DNA of 64,000 bases from assembly GCA_949358305.1 (NCBI GenBank), contig OX442314.1, positions 26,645,118-26,709,117 of the forward strand. The letters run 5' to 3'. This stretch comes from Strigamia acuminata (taxonomy: Eukaryota > Arthropoda > Chilopoda > Geophilomorpha > Linotaeniidae). This document shows, in pieces, positions 45,001 through 55,748 of the stretch (the first letter of the stretch is position 1; every line of letters begins with the position of its first letter). The translations under genes and the position numbers were made by a program. Under the pieces are notes generated by a model. It was not told where the DNA came from and did no database searches. It saw nothing but the letters and a program-made list of their open reading frames with translations.

Positions 45001-48000
45001 GTTAGGTGGGAATAGGTAAGTTGCAAAATGACCCTCTTTGATTTTGCGAATTATTTTCTGCATGTAAACGCAACAATTCGATTTTCGAATTATTCGGTGC
45101 GTGTAAACGTAGTACTAGTGTTTTAAAGGCGGGAATTTAATTTTTCCAGTCGGACGATCATGATAGCGTGCATTTCGCCTTCCGATCGGGATTTCATGGA
45201 GACGCTAAACACGCTGAAATACGCCAACAGGGCGAGGAACATCAAGAATAAAATTGTTGTCAATCAAGATAAAGCGAGTAAGACTATCTCGACACTGCGC
45301 ATGGAGATACAACAACTCCAACTGGAGTTAATGGAATACAAACAAGTACAAAATCCGAATCAAACAATTAGAATTTGCTTTAACTTCCTTATAAACACGC
45401 AAAACACCGATTTGCTTCTTTTATTTTTATTTTTATTATAATTTCTCTTTCCTGCAGCATGTGGATCCTCCCTTAACCCTTTCCAGTTCTGTTTCCGTTT
45501 CCGAAACTGCTCTTTGCTTAGCTAACGATGGTGATGGAGAGTTTCTGGTAATTGCACTAACTAGGCTTAAAATTCATTAATTTTAAAATCCGGCTTGAAA
45601 TAATTAAGTTTTTATTGTTATTTTTGTTTTGGGGGGGCGGTGGGCCCCCCTTATGGTTTGGGTATATAACTTAGTTGATGTGAATTGTTTTTTGTAGGGG
45701 AAGCGGCTTATGGTTGATGGCGTGGAGAGCATTAATGATATGTACCACGAAAACACGATGTTGCAGTCGGAGAACAATACGTTGAGGACTCGGATTAAAG
45801 CCATGCAGGAGACGATCGAACAGTTGACGGTGCGGAATACTCAAATGCTGTCTGAAAAGGCTTGTGGGGGTTGGATATCTGCGGAAGGGTCTGAGCCGTC
45901 GGATATGATTCAGATGGTGCAGGGATATTTGAAGGAAATCGAGGAATTTAGGTTTGTTTTTTTATTTTTTAATTTATTGGCTTAAGTTGATTTTTAATTG
46001 TGAATTTTAGGGCTAAGTTGTTGGAGTCTGAAAATACTTGTCAGGTTTTGAGGAGGACGGCTTCACGTTCGCAGTCTAGGATGCTGAGTCCGCCTGAAAT
46101 GACCATGAGTAGGAAATAATTTGGGTTTTTTTTTTTTTTTTTTTTTAAATGGTTTGTTTATTTTTAGGTGCGTTTGAGCTGGGGGTGGAAGTGGATGATG
46201 CGATGTCCGTAGATGATATTTTGGGCGAAGCTAAAATGGATGTTATAAAATTAAAGCGGAAAGGGAAGAAAGCGAGATTAAAAGTCGCTTCCGAGAAGTA
46301 CGATATCGTATTGTATTGTGTATATTTTTTTTAATTTTTTTAAAATTGTTTTTTAGTGGGAAAGATGAAGTGGCGGAAATTGACAAAGACAAATCTGATG
46401 ATGATACCGAGGTATTACATTACTAAAAGTTGGCTTTTTCATTTTTTTTGTTTAAAAAATCTATTTCTGTGCTATAAAATTGCATTTTTGTCCCTAAAAA
46501 ATGCATTTTTATACTTTCAATTGCATATTTTGTTTAAAAATGCATTTAAGCGCCCAATAAATGCCTTTCAGCACAAAATAAATGCATTTTTGCGCAAAAT
46601 AAATGCATTTTTGCGCAAAATAAATGCATTTTTGCGCAAAATAAATGCATTTTTGCACAAAATAAAGGCATTTAAGCACTCATAAATGCAATTAAGCACT
46701 CATAAATGCATTTAAGCACTCATAAATGCATTTTTGCGCAAAATAAATGCATGTTTGCGCAAAATAAATGCATGTTTGCACAAAATAAATGCATTTTTAC
46801 ACAAAATAAATGCATTTTTGCACAAAATAAATGCATTTTGCAAAAATAAATGCACTTTTGGACAAGATAAAGGCGTTCAAGCACCTTATAAATGCATTTT
46901 TATGCCTTAAAATGCATATTTTGCTTAATAGTAGTATTTAAGCACCTGGAAAAAGCTTTTTTTTATCTATGAACTTAGAATCACAAAGAATCACTTTAAT
47001 TCTAGACCGAAGACGACAACACGCTGGATAACGACGTCAGCAGCGAATCAGATTCCGAGGATAAAGAGAACATCAAAGACGAGGAAGATTTAGCCGATTT
47101 AACGTGCGAAATCTCGATCAAACAGAAATTGATCGAAGAACTAGAAAAGAGTCAGCGGCGTCTGCACCTCATGAAGTCGCAGTACGAAGAGAAAGTCGTC
47201 CAACTGCAGAACCAAATCAAAGCCACGCAAGAAGAACGCGACAAAGTTTTGTCCAACTTCAGTAAATCAAATTAAAAATTAAATTAAAATTAGAAAAAAA
47301 AAATTATAATATTTATTTGTATTTTTAATTAGGTACTCAACAACCGACCGATAAAGTGAAGAAGGTGAAGGAAGAGTACGAAAAGAAACTGAATAACCTG
47401 CAGAACGAAATGAAGAAATTGCAAGAAGCGAAGAAACGTCACGCGCAGTTGGTGAAGAGCCAGTCGCAATACGAGCAGCAATTGAAGACGCTGCGCTCGG
47501 ATTTGACGGAGATGAAGAGGAGTAAAGTGCGGTTGCTCAACAAGATGAAGGAGGAAGCCAGCAAGCATAAGGACTCGGAGGTTAAGAGGAATAGGGAGAT
47601 CGCGCAGTTGAAGAAGGATTCGCGGGTGAAGGCCAATCAGATTCGGTCGTTGGAGGCCGAGAAGAAGTTGAAGGAAGGGATGTTGAGGCGGAAGAAGGAG
47701 GAGGTTTTTGCGTTGAAGAAGTTGGCGAGGCCGATGTCGGATAAAGTTGCGGGGAGGGTCATCCAACCGAAGTTTAATAGGAATTTACGTAGGGGTTTTT
47801 TTTGGTGGTGAATTAATTTTTTTTTTTTTAATTTTTTTTTTTTTTTTTTTTTGGTTTAGCATTTGTTAAGAAACCGTTTTCGCCGAAATTGGCCAAGCAT
47901 AAGTGGCAAACAGTGGAGAAAGAGGTATGGAATGGGTTAAGGGGTAAGAATGTAATTCTGATTTGGATGAATCAATTAATTGGGGTTAATTTTAGAATAT

Positions 48001-51000
48001 TTTGTTTAAAATTGGCAAATTTCTGATAATTTTTGATGAAATTTTGAAATCTTTTGAGAAAAATTGGCAAATTTCTGATAATTTTTGATGAAATTTTGAA
48101 ATTTTTTGAGAAAAATGTACAAATTTTGATGAAATATTGAAATCTTTTGAGAAAAATGTAGAAATTTTGATAAAATTTGGACATTTTTGATAAAATTTGG
48201 ACATTTTGATAAAATTTGGACATTTTTGATAAAATTTGGACATTTTTGATAAAATTTGGACATTTTTGATAAAATTTGGACATTTTTGAGAAAAATCTAA
48301 AACTTTTGACGAAATTTTGAAATTTTTTGAGAAAAATTTAAAAATTTTGACGAAATTTTGAATTTTTTTTAGAGAAATCTAAAAAATTGATCAAATTCGG
48401 CAATTTCTTGATAATTTTATCACAAAACTTCGACGGAATTCGAATATTTTTCGCTAATTTTGATGAATTTTAACATACATTTGATAAATACAGTACACAC
48501 AATAAAATTTTCATTACAACCGACAAATTTCTAATAAATATAAACAAAAATCTAGATTTCCAAGGCGATCTTAAATCGACAAACAATAGCCAGTTTAGAG
48601 AAGGACATGGAACGATGGTTGGAAGAGCGTCACAACTTAAGCCACGATCTGGATCGTTGTGTTCGGAAACGCGACAAGGCGATTCTCGAACGAAAAGTAC
48701 GACAAAACAAAATGGCGCCGCGATCACCAAATTTGATTTCTCCAAACATTATTTGTCTATTTAAAGGACGACACGACAGTGAGGGATTTCGAGGACCAAA
48801 TCGAGAACTTAAAAGCAAATATCGATTACATTCAAGAAAACATAACCGAATGCCAGGCAAACATAATGCAGATGGAAGACCCGAAAACTGTAAACAAATA
48901 AATAAATTCCAACACCTAAAACTCCGTATTTATTAAATTAAATTTGATTTCTAGGAAGGCGGAAGCGACGCCTTGGATTCCGCGGTGGTCTTGTCGGGTC
49001 TCGGTTTGGAGGAAACCAAGTATTTGTTGGAGAAATTGTTTTTATTTACCTTAAACCAGGTGAGTTTTGACCCGAAAAGTGATTATTTTTGTTCGTTTGG
49101 TTGATTTTGTTTGATTTAGGGCGTTTTGGCGAGTCAAAAAGAGGGAAAATTGAAAGAAGCGGAGGCTAAAATGGAACAACTAACTCAAAACAACGTTGTT
49201 CAGCATCAATTACTTGATTACCTCTATGCTCAACACGGATTGGAGAATTTTGGTTTTTATGCAATAAATGGCAATGGTGGCGAGGATAGCAGTGCGAGCT
49301 CGCGGTCGCAATCTCCTCTGGATGGGACCGCTATGGGTGATTTGCAGCAGATACCTCAAGTGTCTTACAGTTCCGATTCCCTCGGACGAAGAGGTCTGAG
49401 AGATAAGGTGACGTTTTTTAAATTTAAATTTTTTTTTTTTGAATTGGAATTAGGGTTTTTGGTGTTTAAAACTAGAAAATAATGAATTTTTAGTGTTTAA
49501 AACTAGAAAATAATGAATTTTCAGTGTTTAAAACTAGAAAATAATGAATTTTCAGCGTTTAAAACTAGAAAAAAATGAATTTTCAGTGTTTAAAACTAGA
49601 AAATAATGAATTTTCAGCGTTTAAAACTAGAAAAATGAATTTTCAGTGTTTAAAACTAGAAAAAAATGAATTTTCAGTGTTTAAAACTAGAAATTTATGA
49701 ATTTTCATGGTTAAAACGAGAAATTTATGGTTTTTCTATGTTTAAAACGAGAAAATAATGAATTTCTACGTTTAAAAACGAGAAAATAGGGAATTTCTAC
49801 GTTTAATCTCGACAAAATAATGAATTTCTACGTTTAAAAACAAGAAAATGACGAAAATCTACGTTTAAAAACGAGAAAATAATGAATTTCCACGTTTCAA
49901 AACGAGAAAATAATGAATTTCCACGTTTCAAAACGAGAAAATAATGAATTTCCACGTTTCAAAACGAGAAAATAATGAATTTCCACGTTTAAAAACGAGA
50001 AAATAATGAATTTCCACGTTTAAACCCGACAAAATAATGAATTTCTATGTTTAAAAACAAGAAAATGACGAATATCTACGTTTAAAAACGAGAAAATAAT
50101 GAATTTCCACGTTTAAAAACGAGAAAATAATGAATTTCCACGTTTAAAAACGAGAAAATAATGAATTTCCACGTTTAAAAACGAGAAAATAATGAATTTC
50201 TACGTTTCAAAACGAGAAAATAATGAATTTCCACGTTTCAAAACGAGAAAATAATGAATTTCCACGTTTAAAAACGAGAAAATGACGAATCTCCACGATT
50301 AAAACCGACAAAATACCATTTTTATTATTCAAAAACGACGTGTTTAAAACTCAAATAAAAAAAATAAAATCTGTTTATTACCTCCAGATACGGAGACGAA
50401 CAGCAACGACCGAAGAATTGTTGTTTTACAAGACTGGATCGGGTGAAGCACCAGCCATGCCTATTACGGGTATCCTCGAAGAGGACAATTTGCCTCCGAC
50501 CAACATCATGCAACGCAGTTTAGGAGCGCTGTCCGCTTCCGCCACTTCCAACATTCCTCTACCCAGAGTTCCAAGTGCTCCCGGCTCCCTAAAGTAAACA
50601 TTTACCCGAAAATTGACACTTCTCTCTGCATTTGCATGATTGCAGCATGTACATTTCTATTAATCACTTTGAATTAATTTGCAAATTTAACACGCAAACA
50701 ACAGAGGCTTAATGAGCAGCCGCGGTGAGGGAAGTTGCCCGTCGTCGCCCCTAATAATGCGGAAATCTCACGACCGATTAAACACTGATCTTTCCTCGCC
50801 CCGTCCGCACCGTAAGAGAGACTACCACCTTAATTCTCCCAGTCTAAACAGGCAGGTTTCCATGTAAGACGCCATTGAGGGACGTTTTGTCGGTTTGAAT
50901 TTGAATTTATGAATATTTTTCAGTGAGAGTAATGTTGACGTGTCCCCTCCTTCTTCTCCTACAACTTCCCGAAAGAATAAAGATGATAATGTTTTCTCGC

Positions 51001-53878
51001 GATTAACTAGTCGTACCTGTTTGTGTAATGATACTAATCCGGACAGGTAACTAATGGCTCGCTTTGCTATTAATTTTTTTTTGTTTTTTGTTTTTGAGTT
51101 GTTTTAAGCGTTTTTTGGATTGGTAAAGGAGGACTGCAAATAAAAGGCTTTTTTGTGGAAAATTTTGGTTTAAAAATTTTTATTTTTAGGTGAAAAGAAT
51201 TTAGTTTTATAAATGAAAATTGATTTGGTGACTTTTGTGAGTTTGTAACTAAAACAGTCGATTTTAATCATAAAACGTCAGTTCGTGCTCAAAAATCGTA
51301 AATTTTCTACGTATTTGCACCATAAAATTCAATTTTTTTGTGAAATTTGAATTTTTAATTAAACAACTGAATTTTTCTTTATAAAATTTAATTTACACTT
51401 AAATAAATTTAATTTTTACTGAAATAAATTAAATTTTTACTGAAATAAATTAAATTTTTACTGAAATAAATTAAATTTTTACTGAAATAAATTGATTTAC
51501 ACTTAAAAAAATTGATTTACACTAATAATTGTTGATTTACACTAATAATTGTTAATTTACACTAATAATTGTTAATTTACACTAATAATTGTTACTTTAC
51601 ACTAATAATTTTTAATTTGCACTAAAAAAAACTTATTTACAGTAAAAAAAAAATTCATTTACAGTAAAAAAAATTTATTTACAGTAAAAAAATTTAATTT
51701 ACAATAATAACTTTTAATTTACATTTTAAAAAAATATTTAAAGCGCAATTTGCAGTATTTCTTTCCACTTCGTTCGATGTTTAATGAAAATCTAATCTCG
51801 ATAATAAATAATATTCTGTTAAATTCAAATAGAGGAATAATATCAGCCTACACTGGCAAAATGAGATCTGGTCCATTGGTTTGTACACACGTTGCTGAAG
51901 GACACAGCAAAGCTGTTTTATCAGTGGCAGCTACAGAAGACCTACTCTTCAGCTCTTCAAAAGGTAATTAAAACATTATTTACCCGTATACATAAAATCC
52001 ATTCTAACATTTAACATAATCGTGTCCCTAGATCGAACCGTCAAAGTGTGGGATCTCCAAAGCGGCCTGGAAGTCCAATCACTCGACAACCACCCGAGCA
52101 ACGTCGTGGTCGTCAAATATTCCCCGCAATCTCAACTCGTGTTCAGCGTATCAGCATCCTACATCAAAGTATGGGATTTGAGAGAAAACCCATCAAAATG
52201 CGTCAAAACTTTAAGGTTCACCCAAAAAATCCAATTTTTGTTCCAAAAAAATTTTTTTTTTTAAATTTTTTTAATTAAAATTTTTTTTTTTTAGTTCTTC
52301 CGGTCTGAGTTCGGCAGGGTCATTTTTATCGACCAACTCCTTGCGATCGCAGCACAATTCGGCGAAAGAAACGCAAATCAACGACATAGCGCTCACCCAA
52401 AGCGGCGTAACGCTCTTCTCGGCTTCTAGCAACACCGTGCGGATATGGGATCTGAGAAAGTAAAAATGTTTAAAATATTAACTTATTTTATTGGCGTTAA
52501 ATTTATTTTAATCTCTTAGGTTCAACTGCGTGGGCAAATTGGGCGGCAGTCATCAGGCCGCGGTCATGTGTCTGACGGTGGAACACGCGGCGAAAGATAC
52601 GTGCATGGTTGTGACCGGTTCGAAAGATCATTACATCAAGGTTTTCTCCATCACGGAGGGAATTGGCGGCATGCACACGCCCAAATATAATCTCGAGCCG
52701 CCGCACTACGACGGGATTGAATCCCTAACTATGTGTGGAAAATATTTATTCTCAGGGTCACGTGATATGTGCATTAAGAAGTGGGATTTGGGTGAAAGTG
52801 GATTGAAGCAGGTGAGGTTGATTAGCGGGGCTGTGTGGTGGCAAGACGACCAAACGGATGAATATTTGTGTACACGATATTTTTGTCATTTTATTCATGA
52901 AATAAGGCCCATTTACAGGTCAAAATGTGTCATTTGAGTGTAAAAAAGCTTAATTTACATGTAAAATGTGTCATTTAAGTTTAAAAAAGCTTAATTTACA
53001 TGTAAATTGTGTCATTTAAGTGTAAAAAAGCTTAATTTACATGTAAAATGTGTCATTTAAGTGTAAAAAAGCTTAATTTACATGTAAAAAGGCTTTATTT
53101 ACGTGTAAAATGGCTCCTTTGATTCATAAAAAGCCCATTTACATGCAATAAGTTTATTTTTGTTGCTATAATTGGATTTTCGTGCATAAAGATCCATTTT
53201 CTGGTTAGATGGTCTATTTTTGCGCCTAGAAAGTGCATTTTAGTCCGTTTCGGGCGTCATAATGTTTGCGCATAGTCCCTATTTGATAAAATTTAAAGGG
53301 ATGTTAATGATTTATTTATTTATTTAGTCGATTAATCAAGCGCACAAGGACTGGGTGTGCGGTTTGTGCATTCTACCTGGCAATCAAGTGTTGCTGAGCG
53401 GTTGTCGAGGCGGCTTTGTCAAGTTGTGGTCGGTGGAAAGCTGCGCTCAGATTTGCGAGATCAAGGCTCACGCCAGTCCTATAAATTCGGTTACTTCGAA
53501 TTCCACGTCCGTGTTTACGGCATCCAGGTGAGTTTCACTCGCGATTTCAAGCGGTTAATAATGGCCATTTGTTTTGTAGTTTTGGTGAAGTCAAGATTTG
53601 GAGAATTTTACCCAAAATTGGCTCTGATACATTTTTTGAATTGAATTTATAGACATTTTGCACCAATTTACAAGATTTTAGACAGATTTTAGTCAGATTT
53701 TAGACAGATTTTATTTTAATTTTTATTGTTTTTATTTATATTTTTGTTATTTTTATTGTTTTTATTATTTTTATTATTTATTTTATTTTATTTATTTATT
53801 TTTAGTGATGGTACAATTGGAGTATGGAAAATGAAAGGAAATATTTCAGAGTGTGGTGACTTCAATGATGTCAACTAA
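37403..53878 (+). CDS. KIF21: Kinesin-4 family motor KIF21 (plus-end motor and microtubule growth regulator)
   Basis: Coding exons: 37403-37431, 41799-42021, 43762-44001, 44413-44634, 44693-44842, 44897-45015, 45150-45345, 45458-45547, 45698-45951, 46011-46108, 46168-46297, 46357-46411, 47006-47261, 47333-47788, 47860-47924, 48556-48696, 48767-48889, 48955-49059, 49120-49407, 50388-50593, 50705-50863, 50924-51046, 51833-51963, 52032-52215, 52295-52459, 52520-52811, 53328-53527, 53806-53878. They sum to 4,773 nt, 1,590 aa (human KIF21A about 1,670). The motor (1-370) has the P-loop GQTGSGKT across an exon joint (about 83), NVQSSRSHA and DLAGSERL. A long acidic/basic coiled coil runs to about 1010, with a disordered Ser-rich linker to about 1245. 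Seven WD40-type repeats follow (RTVKVWD, SYIKVWD, NTVRIWD, HYIKVF, IKKWD, FVKLW, IGVW). Exon 8 (90 nt) looks like a cassette. Confidence 0.95.
37432..41798 (+). other. KIF21: Large first intron of KIF21 (4.4 kb)
   Basis: No coding frame with family resemblance. Contains a tandem array (39660-39850). A GCAATAAAG...A-run at about 39035-39055 could be an old LINE tail but is not certain. GATTCGGGGATTCGG repeats lie near 40740-40790. First introns of this size often carry enhancers; I cannot point to one. Confidence 0.5.
39655..39855. repeat. Intronic tandem array, 21 bp unit (KIF21 intron 1)
   Basis: About nine copies of GCGAGAATTTGCGAGATTAA plus one base, 21 bp each, decaying at both ends. Confidence 0.88.
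42036..42072. repeat. Long T tract in KIF21 intron 2
   Basis: About 35 uninterrupted T just after the exon 2 donor. Length may be unreliable in the assembly. Confidence 0.8.
42264..42312. mobile_element. Tiny inverted-repeat element with TTAA ends (copy 1)
   Basis: TTAA-TCCTTTCACTG on the left and its inverse, CAGTGAAAGGG-TTAA, on the right, about 49 bp in total. A related copy is at 60688-60779. TTAA duplications and CCC-type ends fit piggyBac-like MITEs. Confidence 0.65.
42857..43479. mobile_element. Decayed inverted-repeat element in KIF21 intron 2
   Basis: The left end AAAGCTTAGT..CTCGTAAG and the reverse complement of the right end (AAAGCTTAGTGCTCGTAAGC) match apart from a small indel, and a second block (GCCCACAGA) follows on both sides. 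Inside are many CAGAAA/TTTCTG words. No ORF and no clear target duplication. Confidence 0.45.
44060..44395. repeat. Array of 15-bp palindromic units, possibly the end of a DNA transposon (KIF21 intron 3)
   Basis: About 16 copies of GAAGTTCGTTATATC, many with the dyad TTCGTTATAACGAA. The right end reads CGTTATAACGAGGTTTGACCGTA, whose inverse resembles known transposon termini. No matching left terminus is visible, so it may be one decayed end. Confidence 0.7.
45458..45547 (+). other. KIF21: Probable cassette exon 8 of KIF21 (30 codons)
   Basis: The exon is exactly 90 nt and phase 0 on both sides. It encodes a Ser/Leu-rich insert starting [10 protein letters not shown] between LMEYKQ and GKRLMVDG. 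Vertebrate KIF21 proteins run directly from the first segment to the second, so skipping would restore the usual form. Confidence 0.65.
46440..46950. repeat. Intronic tandem array, 21 bp unit (KIF21 intron 12)
   Basis: About 20 copies of AAATGCATTTTTGCGCAAAA-type units (21 bp). Each is centred on the palindrome AAATGCATTT. Confidence 0.92.
48000..48475. repeat. Intronic tandem array, 20-21 bp sub-units (KIF21 intron 15)
   Basis: GATAAAATTTGGACATTTTT repeats of 20-21 bp (48165-48290), flanked by longer variants with GAAATTTTGAAATCTTTTGAG. The first block (about 48000-48060) is duplicated at about 48060-48115. Confidence 0.88.
49480..50335. repeat. Intronic tandem array, 31 bp unit (KIF21 intron 19)
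   Basis: About 27 copies of a unit with AAAACGAGAAAATAATGAAT and TTCCACGTTT, 31 bp. The left third has a variant with AAAACTAGAAAATAATGAAT. The array fills nearly the whole 980-bp intron. Confidence 0.93.
51360..51730. repeat. Intronic tandem array, 20-21 bp unit (KIF21 intron 22)
   Basis: TTAAATTTTTACTGAAATAA (21 bp with one more A) on the left, changing to GTTAATTTACACTAATAATT (20 bp), then TTTACAGTAAAAAAA variants. Confidence 0.88.
52915..53125. repeat. Intronic tandem array, 41 bp unit (KIF21 intron 26)
   Basis: Four to five copies of a 41-bp unit containing GTGTCATTTAAGTGTAAAAA and the palindrome TTTACATGTAAA. Confidence 0.9.
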
Positions 53879-55748
53879 TATTTTAATTATTTTGTTTTAT
53901 TTAATTTAATTATTGTTATTATTATTATTATTATTATTATCATTATTATTATTATTATTACTATTTCTATTTTGCTTATTTTTTAACAAACTAAAGAATC
54001 TTGAGTCTGTGATTTGTGAAATTAATATGTGAAAAAATAGGACTCCATTTTTGTATTAATTTTTATTTTTTAGTTTATATGGTTGTGATTGTATTAATAT
54101 TAATTTAGATTGCTTAAATTATTAATTCAGCAGCTCTCAGTCAATCAAAAGATGTTATTTACTAAACAAAATCATCTTCCAGTTCAAATATTTTGATGTA
54201 TAAATAGAAAACTATCAACTTGTTAGGAATTTTTTACGGTATTGAGATGAAAATAGACTATTTTGTCATTTTTTTTTTGAGGAATAATAATTGTAAATAT
54301 TTGTGTGTGGTTTATCTATATATTATATATAAATATATATATATATATCGTTAACCGTTTCTCTTTCTCTTTTTTTTTTTTTTACTAATGTTAGAATTGT
54401 TGAAGTAAAAGTGTATAAGAAAGTGAAATTGTGATCTCAAATGTAATCACTATTTTAGTGGTCCAGTTGTTAAGAGAGTTGTTATTGTGAAAGTAAAGTA
54501 CATTCCAGTGTTGAATTAGTTGTTTATTTATTTACAGAGCTTTCAATTAGTTAAAATTTGGTTTTTATTTATCCGGACAACTGTGTGCGTTTACATGTCC
54601 CCAGTTTTCTGGTAAACATGACGCCACAAGTGAATTACCCATAATGCATTTTGATTATCTGGAACAACAAAATACGTCTATTTCAGCCCTTAAACAAATC
54701 AAATTTAGCTCGTGTAACTTCTCCCAAAAGCAAGAAGCATTAAAATTTGTTATACAACAAAGAAATATATCATTTTTGTTTAAAATTGATGCCATTTTTA
54801 ATATGGGGTACGAAATGTTATGGTCAGTATGCACAGGTGTTTACTTGTAGTTTGCAATGCACAAAACGCCCAAAGTCTATTTCGTGCAACTGAAATTTCG
54901 TTTTCCGAAGAAGTCTGTCTTTACTGGTTGTAATACTAGGATTTTCACTAAAAATTAATTGCCATTTGTGGTATAAAAAAGCTAAAGCGCGATAATCTGC
55001 ATCCCATCAAACTCCACTTATTAAAGCGTCGTGTCGCATGGATGCTTCACGGCATTACGCTGCTTTTCCAGAAGCGGCCCTACAGCGCTTCACCACACGA
55101 CAAAACGGTTTACACTTTCTGATGCTGGAGCTGGACGTCGGCAGTTTCTACACACAAGCATAATATTGTCGAATCCCATTACAAATACAGTAAAAAATTT
55201 AAAGTAAGTTATTAGTTATGCAGAATAAAGGATTTTTATTTACTTTTCGACGAATAAATACGACTTTTATTACAAAACATTCAGTAAAAACTCTTGAAAA
55301 TGCATTAAAGTGTAGAGCGCCGTTGCTTCGATTAATTTTATTTCGTTACTTCATCGCTAGATGTCGCTTGTAGTCAAAATGCAAGTTCCATGATGCACTT
55401 GTTGCAACTATAGCTACCGGAACGATCAAAAAAAATGTTCCGGGCCTTTCGAAAACTCAAAATTTATTAGAAGTAGTTTTATTTTTCAGTTAAAAAAAAA
55501 TGATACAAACACGGTGTCTTTATATTTTTTGGCTCAGCAAAATTGAATAATGTGACTCATTGACTTTGGTTTGAAATTGTAAAAACTAGGCGAGGAGCGA
55601 ATTTTGGTTAGAAAATAGGCTTGCACAAAAAAAGCAAATTACAATGCCAGGAAATCAAGTGTAAACAAGGCCTTCTCTGAAACATGATTGGTGTTGTGCT
55701 CGCTCTAACGCATATTTTGTTCAGAATATTGGATCCAATATCGGCAGT
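53879..55748. other. KIF21 3' flank and intergenic region
   Basis: An ATT microsatellite (about 53910-53965) and AT-rich DNA follow the KIF21 stop; the 3' UTR probably ends here, but I could not fix a polyadenylation site. No ORF with family resemblance. A CTCF-like core GCTAGATGTCGC is near 55358. The next gene's first exon starts at 55749. Confidence 0.5.

Noticed and set aside
47972-48283. Three overlapping minus-strand ORFs rich in Phe, Lys and Ile
   Set aside because: Translation of the GATAAAATTTGGACATTTTT array in a KIF21 intron.
49480-50335. Regular ~31-bp repeats resembling a CRISPR array
   Set aside because: Units are contiguous with no unique spacers, no cas genes are present, and the host is eukaryotic. 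It is an intronic tandem repeat.
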